Source: G965202915 sp965202915 (lineage in GTDB: Bacteria; Pseudomonadota; Gammaproteobacteria; Eutrophobiales; Eutrophobiaceae). From it: 64,000 nt of DNA. The DNA lies in contig OZ241847.1 in NCBI GenBank assembly GCA_965202915.1, forward strand, positions 1,364,001 through 1,428,000, written 5' to 3'. Below are positions 1-7,529 of this stretch, one piece after another. Position 1 is the stretch's first letter; each line of letters begins with the position of its first letter. A program made the position numbers and the translations under genes. The notes under the pieces are model-generated. The model worked only from the letters and a program-made list of their open reading frames with translations. It did no database searches and was not told the origin of the DNA.

Positions 1-1
1 G

Positions 2-811
2 CGTCTTTATCAACTGCAAAAGAAGGGTGAACTGCCCTTCACCGCGATAGACGTCAACAATTCCGTGACCAAATCCAAATTCGATAACCTCTATGGTTGC
101 CGTGAGTCGCTGGTGGACGGCATTAAACGCGCGACCGACGTGATGGTGGCCGGTAAGACTGCGCTGGTGCTTGGTTACGGTGACGTCGGCAAGGGTTGCG
201 CCCAATCGTTGCGCGGTCTTGGGGCGATGGTCCGGGTCGCCGAAATCGATCCCATCTGTGCATTGCAGGCATCGATGGAAGGGTATCGCGTAGTCAGGAT
301 ACAGGACGTTTGCGAGCAGGTGGATATTTTTGTCACCGCAACCGGCAACTGTAACGTAATACGGCATGAGCATATGCGGACAATGAAAGACCAGGCTATC
401 GTATGCAACATCGGTCATTTCGATAATGAAATTGACGTTGCCAGCCTGGAACAATATGACTGGGAGGAGATCAAGCCGCAGGTGGATCATATTATTTTCC
501 CGGATGGCAAACGCATCATCCTGCTGGCCAGGGGGCGGCTGGTGAATCTGGGCTGTGCCACCGGGCATCCAAGTCTGGTCATGTCCACTTCATTTACCAA
601 TCAGGTTCTGGCGCAGATTGAACTCTTTACCGACCAGGACAAAAAATATCGCAAAGACGTATATGTTTTGCCCAAGCATCTGGATGAAAAGGTCGCCAGG
701 CTGCACCTGGATCGGGTGGGGGCAAATTTGACCGCATTGACCCGCGAACAGGCCGACTATATTGGCGTGCCCATCGCAGGGCCGTACAAACCCGATCATT
801 ATCGTTATTGA
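2..811 (+). CDS. ahcY: Adenosylhomocysteinase, C-terminal part (5' end outside window)
   Basis: S-adenosyl-L-homocysteine hydrolase reversibly splits SAH into adenosine and homocysteine in the cytosolic activated-methyl cycle. The reading frame is open from base 2, so the first ATG at 65 is internal and the N-terminal half lies upstream of the window. Visible marks are the NAD-binding Rossmann motif GYGDVGKG (near base 174), the motif FPDGKRIILLARGRLVNLGC and the family-typical C-terminus KPDHYRY. The next gene, metF, starts 21 bp downstream on the same strand. Together they regenerate methionine from SAH, so co-transcription is likely. Identity is secure; only completeness is lacking. Confidence 0.97.
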   Translation, partial: RLYQLQKKGELPFTAIDVNNSVTKSKFDNLYGCRESLVDGIKRATDVMVAGKTALVLGYGDVGKGCAQSLRGLGAMVRVAEIDPICALQASMEGYRVVRIQDVCEQVDIFVTATGNCNVIRHEHMRTMKDQAIVCNIGHFDNEIDVASLEQYDWEEIKPQVDHIIFPDGKRIILLARGRLVNLGCATGHPSLVMSTSFTNQVLAQIELFTDQDKKYRKDVYVLPKHLDEKVARLHLDRVGANLTALTREQADYIGVPIAGPYKPDHYRY

Positions 812-832
812 TCGATAAACCGGTGATCGGTT

Positions 833-1708
833 ATGGAGACCCAGAAAAAATACAGACCTGTATTTAGTTTTGAGTTTTTTCCGCCCAAAACACCCGAAGC
901 CGTGGGCAAACTGCAAACCGCACAGGAGCATCTCGCCAGGCTGAAGCCGGATTTCTTTTCGGTAACCTTTGGTGCCGGCGGCAGCTCCCGTGTGCAAACC
1001 CTGGAAACCGCACTGGATATCAGAGAAAAAACCGGTATCAACGCCGCCCCCCATATTTCCTGCATGGGGTATATGAATGACGATATCCGTCGGATTCTGG
1101 CCTCCTATGAAGAAAAAAACATTAAACGCCTGGTTGCATTACGCGGCGATTTGCCGTCCGGATCGGTGGGCCGAGGCCAGTTGCGTTATGCCAACGAGCT
1201 GGTTGAATTTATCCGTGAACAAACCGGTGATCACTTTCATATAGAAGTGGCCGCTTATCCCGAATTTCATCCTCAGGCACCGGACGCCGGCACCGATCTG
1301 AAAAACTTTAAGCGCAAAATAGACGCGGGCGCAAACAGCGCCATCACCCAGTATTTCTACAATCCATTTGCCTATTATCGGTTCATAGACGGTTGTGAAA
1401 AATTGGGCATAGATATCCCCATCGTGCCCGGGATCATGCCGATTATTAATTGTACTCCACTGGTACGTTTTTCCGACGGCTGCGGCGCGGAAATACCCCG
1501 TTGGATCCTCAAGCGTTTGCAGGAATTTGGCGATGATCGCCCATCCATCCGCAAATTCGGCATAGACGTGACCACGCAATTATGTGCCGAACTGTTACAA
1601 AACGGCGTACCGGGCCTGCATTTTTATACCATGAACCAGGCGGAAGCCTCCAGTGCCATCTGGAACAATCTGGGTATTGCAGGAGTCGGGGTCTCCCGAC
1701 CCCGATAA
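833..1708 (+). CDS. metF: 5,10-methylenetetrahydrofolate reductase with repeat-encoded C-terminus
   Basis: MetF is an FAD-dependent TIM-barrel enzyme that reduces 5,10-methylene-THF to 5-methyl-THF, the methyl donor for methionine synthesis. The 291 residues fit the bacterial family. The N-terminal motif FEFFPPKTPE carries the conserved Glu (E14), and FYTMNQAE lies near the C-terminus, as in the E. coli enzyme. The start is the ATG 21 bp after ahcY. The last residues (about GVGVSRPR) and the stop codon are encoded by a copy of the GGAG-palindrome repeat that begins at 1681, so the natural stop has been replaced by repeat sequence. The fold should tolerate this, because family members end at about this point with variable tails. 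Confidence 0.96.
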   Translation: METQKKYRPVFSFEFFPPKTPEAVGKLQTAQEHLARLKPDFFSVTFGAGGSSRVQTLETALDIREKTGINAAPHISCMGYMNDDIRRILASYEEKNIKRLVALRGDLPSGSVGRGQLRYANELVEFIREQTGDHFHIEVAAYPEFHPQAPDAGTDLKNFKRKIDAGANSAITQYFYNPFAYYRFIDGCEKLGIDIPIVPGIMPIINCTPLVRFSDGCGAEIPRWILKRLQEFGDDRPSIRKFGIDVTTQLCAELLQNGVPGLHFYTMNQAEASSAIWNNLGIAGVGVSRPR

Positions 1709-1831
1709 AACCCACACTCGGCACGCCGGATTCTCTATCTCTATCGGGGCTTTTAAATATAATTAAACAAAAGGAGGACGGGTTTTCAAGCCCGTCTTAA
1801 ATCATTCAACTTTTAATGTGTTTTTTTTTAC
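1681..1831 (+). repeat. Repeat block: GGAG-palindrome R1 plus R2, overlapping the metF 3' end
   Basis: This block begins with R1, which is GGAG followed by the palindrome TCGGGGTCTCCCGACCCCGA. It continues through a spacer containing CCGGATTCTCT and ATCGGGGC to R2, which is GGAG plus a GACGGGTTTTC-type palindrome, and ends in a T-rich tail (TTTTAATGTG then a T run). A diverged second copy of its first part starts at 1832. The first 28 bases lie inside metF. No protein is supported in the non-metF portion. Confidence 0.85.
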
Positions 1832-1973
1832 AGGAGTCGGGGTCTCCCGACCCCGATACAACACACACCCGGCACGCCGGATTCTCTATCTCTATCGGGG
1901 CTTTTAAATATAATTAAACAAAAGGAGGACGGGTTTTCAACCCGTAGGCGGGTTTGGAAACCCACCCTCCTGT
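1831..1973 (+). repeat. 143-bp direct repeat, left copy, flanking the LRR gene
   Basis: This segment recurs at 4760-4902 in the same orientation with one mismatch seen by eye (GATACAAC here, GATAAAAC there). It consists of R1, a spacer with an AT-rich centre (TTTTAAATATAATTAAAC), R2 in forward orientation and R3 in inverted orientation. The two copies bracket the LRR gene and its promoter. Confidence 0.9.
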
Positions 1974-1990
1974 AATTATTTAAAGACGGG

Positions 1991-2019
1991 TTGGAAAACC
2001 CGTCCTCCGGTGCTATACT
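1991..2019 (+). promoter_or_regulatory. Sigma70-type promoter of the LRR gene; -35 box lies in a repeat hairpin
   Basis: TTGGAA at 1991-1996, a 17-bp spacer and TATACT at 2014-2019, preceded by TGC at 2011-2013 (extended -10). The predicted transcript starts near 2026, about 25 bases before the ATG at 2051. The -35 hexamer lies inside an inverted R2-type palindrome (about 1985-2004). No clear Shine-Dalgarno sequence precedes the ATG. Confidence 0.55.
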
Positions 2020-2050
2020 GGAGTGGAGAACCACTCGGACCAAATCCGCT

Positions 2051-4759
2051 ATGAGAACCATACAACAATTTTTAGTCGTTGTCGTCGTTTATCCGCTGCT
2101 TAGCGTGCCTGGGTTTGGGCAAACCGGTACCACGGTGGATATCTGTGAGCGTACTCCTCAGGTAGAGGCTGGGATTCTGGCGGCGATTACTCCAACGCCT
2201 GACTGTGATGTCGTGCCGGTAGCCGGCCTGGAGGGGATAACCTCACTCAGTTTGGCTGTAGCCGGCATCAACTCGCTGGCAAGCGGCGATTTCACCGGCC
2301 TGTCGGGGCTTGTGACGTTGAATTTGAGTCTCAACGCCTTAACCACTCTACCCCCTGATGTTTTTGACGGCCTGTCGGCGCTTGAGACCTTGATTTTGAA
2401 TGGCACCTCCTTAACCACGTTGCCCAACGGAGTCTTTGACAGCCTGACGGCGCTTGAGGAATTGGGTTTCAGTCGGAACCGCTTAACCACGCTGCCCGAC
2501 GGCATCTTTGACCGCCTGACGGAGCTTGAGAGGTTGAGTTTGGGTGAAAACAGCTTAACCACGCTACCCGACGGGGTCTTTGACGGCCTGTCGGCGCTTG
2601 AGCAGTTGGGTTTGGGTGACAACGAATTAACCACTCTGCCTGATGGTGTCTTTGACGGCCTGTCGGTGCTTGAGAGGCTGGATTTGAGGAACAACAACTT
2701 CACCGCTCTCACCGGTCTGCCCGTCGGCGTGTTTGACGACGTGCTGGACACCCTGGGTACCATAGGCGCGCTCGAGTCGTTCCGTGTTGACATGCGCGTC
2801 CGCAACGCTCATTTTGTCTGCTCGCGGCCGGATGCCGAAACCATCGTAGCCGCCACCGCCGGTGTGAACGACTGCCTGCGGATCACTACCACGCAACTCG
2901 CCGCCGCGTTACCGAATGCCAATCTGAGTGCGCTGACGATTTCCGCAGGCACGCTGACGCCGGAGTTTGATCGCACCACCCTCACTTACAGCGCCACGGT
3001 GCCCAATACCGTGGCCACCCTCACCATCACCCCCACGGCCGCCGGCAGTGGCGCAACCGTGGCCGGGACGGTGAACGCGGGAGCGGCGATGACCACCACC
3101 CCGTTCACCGCCGCCCTCGATGTGGGCGAGAACGAGATAGCAGTCATCGTCACCGCCGCGGACTCCTCCACCCTGACCTACAGACTGACCGTAACCCGCG
3201 AGCCGCCGCCGTCGGTAAATATCTGTGGCCGCACCCCTGAGGTACGGGATGCGATTCTTGCCGCGATCTCTGATCCACCCCCCGCCTGTGAGACCGTGCC
3301 GGTAGCCGACCTTGCCGGGATAACCGCACTCAATTTTCTTTTTGGCAGCGTCCCCTCCCTGGCAAACGGTGATTTCAGCGGCCTGTCGGGGCTTGAGATG
3401 TTGGATTTGCGTGGCAACGACTTCCCCACTCTGCCGGCGGACGTCTTTGACGGCCTGGAGGCGCTTGTGACCTTGTTTTTGGGTTCGCAACGCTTAAACC
3501 CTCTGCCCGCCGACGTTTTTGACGGCCTGGAGGCGCTTGTGACCTTGAGTTTAATTACCAGCAACTTAACCACGCTGCCCGACGGTGTCTTTGACGACCT
3601 GTCGATGCTTGAGAACCTGGATTTGCGTAGCAACGACTTCACCACCCTGCCCGCCGGTGTCTTTGACGGCCTGTCGATGCTTGAGACCTTGAATTTGCGT
3701 AGCAACGACTTCACCACCCTGCCCGCCGGTGTCTTTAACCGCCTGTCGATGCTTGAGACCTTGAATTTGCGTGGCAACGACTTCACCACCCTGCCCGCCG
3801 ACGTTTTTGACGGCCTGGAGGCGCTTGTGACCTTGAATTTGAATGACAACGAATTCACCACCCTGCCCAACGGTGTCTTTAACGGCCTGTCGATGCTTGA
3901 GAACCTGGATTTGCGTTTCAACGACGACTTAACCACCCTGCCCGACGGCGTGTTGGACGACGTGCTGGACACCCTGGGCACCATAGGCGAAGACTTGAGC
4001 GCGAGCTTCCGTGTTGACGATAACGTCCGCAACGCCCATTTTGTCTGCTCGCGGGCGAACGCCGACACCATCGTAGCCAACACCCCCGATGTGGACGACT
4101 GCCTGCGGATCACTTCCGCGCAACTCGCCGTCGCTCTCGCGAATGCCGACCTGAGTGCGCTGACGATTTCCGCAGGCACACTCACGCCGGAGTTTGACAG
4201 CGCCACCCTCACGTACAGCGCCACCGTGCTCAATGCCGTGGCCACCCTCACCATCACCCCCACGACCGCCGACAGCGGCGCCACTGTGGCGGTGACGGTG
4301 AACGGGGGGGCGGCGATGACCACCGCGCCGTTCACCGCCGCGCTCAACGAGGGTGAGAACGAGATTGAAGTCGTGGTTACCGCCGCGGATTCCTCCACGC
4401 AGACCTATGGGCTGACGGTGATCCGCGCCATTCTGCTGGACCTGAATCAGGACCAGACCGTCAACGCACAGGATGCCCAGATCCTGTATTATCTCTCGCT
4501 GACGCCCCGGCCCGACAACCTGCTGAACACACTGCTGGGGAACGCCGAAAATATTGCCGCACTGGAGGCCGGGGCCGCGGCCCTGGCGGGCGCAGACCGG
4601 TTCGACCTGGTCGATGATAATGTCCTGGACCAAAATGACTGGCGGCTGCTGTACTATGCCCTGCGGTTTGAGGATGAGCTGAGTGCCAGCCCGGCACTGC
4701 AGGATGCGCTGGGGGTGACACAGGCGACTCTGGATGCGGTGCGGTTGCTTATTGAATGA
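2051..4759 (+). CDS. Secreted LRR protein with cadherin-like domains and dockerin-like C-terminus
   Basis: A 902-residue exported protein of unknown ligand. I chose the ATG at 2051 because it begins a signal peptide (MRTIQQFLVVVVVYPLLSVP, then GFGQ), while an upstream TTG at 1991 is inside the promoter. The body is a tandem duplication. Each half has a cap with a conserved Cys, a series of 24-residue leucine-rich repeats (consensus LTTLPDGVFDGLSALExLxL), a Cys-bearing cap (NAHFVCSR) and a cadherin-like beta-sandwich domain (LSALTISAGTLTPEF to TLTYSATV). The C-terminus has two Ca-loop helices resembling a type I dockerin (DLNQDQTVNAQDAQ and DLVDDNVLDQNDW). It is probably a surface or extracellular binding protein. 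The gene sits between 143-bp direct repeats, which suggests an acquired or removable unit. Confidence 0.85.
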   Translation: MRTIQQFLVVVVVYPLLSVPGFGQTGTTVDICERTPQVEAGILAAITPTPDCDVVPVAGLEGITSLSLAVAGINSLASGDFTGLSGLVTLNLSLNALTTLPPDVFDGLSALETLILNGTSLTTLPNGVFDSLTALEELGFSRNRLTTLPDGIFDRLTELERLSLGENSLTTLPDGVFDGLSALEQLGLGDNELTTLPDGVFDGLSVLERLDLRNNNFTALTGLPVGVFDDVLDTLGTIGALESFRVDMRVRNAHFVCSRPDAETIVAATAGVNDCLRITTTQLAAALPNANLSALTISAGTLTPEFDRTTLTYSATVPNTVATLTITPTAAGSGATVAGTVNAGAAMTTTPFTAALDVGENEIAVIVTAADSSTLTYRLTVTREPPPSVNICGRTPEVRDAILAAISDPPPACETVPVADLAGITALNFLFGSVPSLANGDFSGLSGLEMLDLRGNDFPTLPADVFDGLEALVTLFLGSQRLNPLPADVFDGLEALVTLSLITSNLTTLPDGVFDDLSMLENLDLRSNDFTTLPAGVFDGLSMLETLNLRSNDFTTLPAGVFNRLSMLETLNLRGNDFTTLPADVFDGLEALVTLNLNDNEFTTLPNGVFNGLSMLENLDLRFNDDLTTLPDGVLDDVLDTLGTIGEDLSASFRVDDNVRNAHFVCSRANADTIVANTPDVDDCLRITSAQLAVALANADLSALTISAGTLTPEFDSATLTYSATVLNAVATLTITPTTADSGATVAVTVNGGAAMTTAPFTAALNEGENEIEVVVTAADSSTQTYGLTVIRAILLDLNQDQTVNAQDAQILYYLSLTPRPDNLLNTLLGNAENIAALEAGAAALAGADRFDLVDDNVLDQNDWRLLYYALRFEDELSASPALQDALGVTQATLDAVRLLIE

Positions 4760-4902
4760 CAGGAGTCGGGGTCTCCCGACCCCGATAAAACACACACCCG
4801 GCACGCCGGATTCTCTATCTCTATCGGGGCTTTTAAATATAATTAAACAAAAGGAGGACGGGTTTTCAACCCGTAGGCGGGTTTGGAAACCCACCCTCCT
4901 GT
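4760..4902 (+). repeat. 143-bp direct repeat, right copy, immediately after the LRR stop codon
   Basis: This is the same 143 bp as at 1831-1973, with a single mismatch. It begins one base after the LRR gene's TGA and leads directly into the 294-bp array. Confidence 0.9.
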
Positions 4903-6644
4903 TTAAAACACACACCCGGCACGCCGGATTCTCTGAGCAACCGGGATTTCCGGACTGCATCGGGGCTTTCCTGAATCAACACCAAACCCCCCAACCCCCC
5001 TTGTCAGGGGGGCTACTGAGCCAACCCCAACCCATAGCTCCCCCCCTACAGGAGTCGGGGTCTCCTGACCCCGATAAAACACACACCCGGCACGCCGGAT
5101 TCTCTGTACAGGAGGACGGGTTTCCAAACCCGTCTTAAATCATTCAACTTTTAATGTGTTTTTTTTTTAGGCGGGTTTGGAAACCCACCCTCCTGTTTAA
5201 AACACACACCCGGCACGCCGGATTCTCTGAGCGACCGGGATTTCCGGACTGCATCGGGGCTTTCCTGAATCAACACCAAACCCCCCAACCCCCCTTGTCA
5301 GGGGGGCTACTGAGCCAACCCCAACCCATAGCTCCCCCCCTACAGGAGTCGGGGTCTCCTGACCCCGATAAAACACACACCCGGCACGCCGGATTCTCTG
5401 TACAGGAGGACGGGTTTCCAAACCCGTCTTAAATCATTCAACTTTTAATGTGTTTTTTTTTTAGGCGGGTTTGGAAACCCACCCTCCTGTTTAAAACACA
5501 CACCCGGCACGCCGGATTCTCCGAGCAACCGGGATTTCCGGACTGCATCGGGGCTTTCCTGAATCAACACCAAACCCCCCAACCCCCCTTGTCAGGGGGG
5601 CTACTGAGCCAACCCCAACCCATAGCTCCCCCCCTGATAAGGGGGGGCAGGGGGGGGTTTCTAACCCGTCTTAAATAATTCAACCTTGTACAGGAGGACG
5701 GGTTTCCAAATCCGTCTTAAATCATTCAACCTTGTACAGGAGGACGGGTTTCCAAACCCGTCTTAAATCATTCAACTTTTAATGTGTTTTTTTTTTAGGC
5801 GGGTTTGGAAACCCACCCTCCTGTTTAAAACACACACCCGACACGCCGGATTCTCTGAGCGACCGGGATTTCCGGACTGCATCGGGGCTTTCCTGAATCA
5901 ACACCAAACCCCCCAACCCCCCTTGTCAGGGGGGCTACTGAGCCAACCCCAACCCATAGCTCCCCCCCTACAGGAGTCGGGGTCTCCTGACCCCGATAAA
6001 ACACACACCCGGCACGCCGGATTCTCTGTACAGGAGGACGGGTTTCCAAATCCGTCTTAAATCATTCAACTTTTAATGTGTTTTTTTTTATAGGCGGGTT
6101 TGGAAACCCACCCTCCTGTTTAAAACACACACCCGACACGCCGGATTCTCTGAGCGACCGGGATTTCCGGACTGCATCGGGGCTTTCCTGAATCAACACC
6201 AAACCCCCCAACCCCCCTTGTCAGGGGGGCTACTGAGCCAACCCCAACCCATAGCTCCCCCCCTGATAAGGGGGGGCAGGGGGGGTTTCCAACCCGTCTT
6301 AAATAATTCAACCTTGTACAGGAGGACGGGTTTCCAAACCCGTCATAAATCATTCAACCTTAAATGTGTTTTTTTTTATAGGCGGGTTTGGAAACCCACC
6401 CTCCTGTTTAAAACACACACCCGGCACGCCGGATTCTCTGAGCAACCGGGATTTCCGGACTGCATCGGGGCTTTCCTGAATCAACACCAAACCCCCCAAC
6501 CCCCCTTGTCAGGGGGCTACTGAGCCAACCCCAACCCATAGCTCCCCCCTGATAAGGGGGGGCAGGGGGGGGTTCGAGCAATACCGGCACCTTGCCTGGA
6601 CTGCATCGGGATTTTGCTTGGACTGGGCTGTGAGGGGGGCTGAG
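4875..6644 (+). repeat. Array of about 294-bp mosaic repeat units
   Basis: The marker AGGCGGGTTTGGAAACCCAC recurs at 4875, 5169, 5463, 5797, 6092 and 6380 (steps 294, 294, 334, 295, 288). A unit contains inverted R3, a spacer with CCGGCACGCCGG, a C-rich/G-rich inverted pair around TTGTCA or TGATAA, usually R1 and R2, and a T-rich tail. The longer step at 5463-5797 and the later units replace R1 with a second C/G-rich element. Reading frames of 60-100 codons in both strands merely translate the repeats and are not genes. From about 6545 the array passes into an element that recurs near 55.9 kb and 62.2 kb. Confidence 0.88.
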
Positions 6645-7526
6645 CTACGGGGTGACGGTATTGTTGGTTGTTTTATCGGGGTCGGGAGACCCCGACTCCG
6701 GTAGTAGCCGGGTTGTATCAGACTGGGGCAGTTGGTATTGGATGCCCAGGTCGGGGCGGGCCAGGATAAATTCGGTGGCGTTTTCCGGCACTGAAAATTG
6801 GATGGGGGTTGTATGCTGTTCCAGGGTGATTTGGATCCGCCGGTTTGTTTCAGGGTCGGAAATTTCGGCTACTGAGAGCGCTACGGCGGTTTGCCAGGCG
6901 GCGGCCAGTTTGCGGATATCTTCGGCATTCATCTCGCTGTCCGGGGATGCCGAACGCCAGTTGCCGTTATTTAATTGATGGTCGGCGCCGGCATATTGAA
7001 TGCCGATAATTTTGCCATCGACGGGGAGCAGGCGCAGGCTGAGGAAAAAATAGGCGGGGGTGAGCAGTTGATGATATAGCCAGTCATTGACGAGATGTGT
7101 CGTTTGCCTGAAGGTGACGTAACGTCTTGAGTCGATGGGCTCGGTATTGCCGAATTGAAATTCATGGTCGTTTAGTTTCAGGGTTACCGACGCCGGGTTA
7201 AGACCGAATCGATTCAAGGCTATGGTTTTACTATCGAGTCGGGCGTGGCTGTCGGTGTTTAACAGTTTCAATATTGCATCGATGCGGACGGGGTTGGCGG
7301 CGATCTGTATGGGGGCGATCATGGACCAGCGGTTTTGGCGTTTTCTGAATTCAAGGTCGGGTTTGCCCTGACGCTGAATGCTGATATGGTTTATTGTGCC
7401 GCGGTTAATGTCGGATAAGGGCGGCGTTATCGGGTGCGGGGGGTTATCGGGGCCATATATCAGGAATAGTGACAGTCCGATACAGGCGAGTAATAATATG
7501 GTGTTGATTAAGACTCGTGAGGGCAC
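6645..7526 (-). CDS. DUF4340-type membrane-anchored protein of the Gld-like ABC operon
   Basis: A 293-residue protein, last gene of a four-gene minus-strand operon. The start is GTG at 7526, four bases after the upstream gene's stop. Residues about 8-25 form one hydrophobic anchor (TILLLACIGLSLFLIYG). The rest resembles DUF4340, which commonly accompanies GldG-like ABC auxiliary proteins; its exact role is unknown. The C-terminal residues ESGSPDPDKTT are encoded by an inverted copy of R1 (about 6671-6702), followed by a short tail to a TAG. The repeat has therefore replaced the natural C-terminus, as in metF. Family assignment is moderate; operon membership is clear. Confidence 0.75.
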   Translation of the reverse strand: MPSRVLINTILLLACIGLSLFLIYGPDNPPHPITPPLSDINRGTINHISIQRQGKPDLEFRKRQNRWSMIAPIQIAANPVRIDAILKLLNTDSHARLDSKTIALNRFGLNPASVTLKLNDHEFQFGNTEPIDSRRYVTFRQTTHLVNDWLYHQLLTPAYFFLSLRLLPVDGKIIGIQYAGADHQLNNGNWRSASPDSEMNAEDIRKLAAAWQTAVALSVAEISDPETNRRIQITLEQHTTPIQFSVPENATEFILARPDLGIQYQLPQSDTTRLLPESGSPDPDKTTNNTVTP

Positions 7527-7529
7527 GGC

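Noticed and set aside
2158..4960. Long minus-strand ORFs opposite the LRR gene (up to 406 codons)
   Set aside because: They are shadows of the repetitive plus-strand gene; the plus strand has signal peptide, promoter and recognisable domains.
4985..5010. C-rich/G-rich palindromes as intrinsic terminators
   Set aside because: Stems are strong but no U-run follows, and they are repeated in arrays without genes; a termination role is not supported by position alone.
4860..6420. CRISPR array
   Set aside because: Units are about 294 bp with palindromic sub-elements and no unique spacers of 25-40 bp; no cas gene is in the window.
4903..6590. Many 60-100-codon ORFs on both strands with the repeated peptide KTHTRHAGFS or QRIRRAGCVF
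   Set aside because: They translate the repeat units, change together with them, overlap on both strands and lack ribosome sites.
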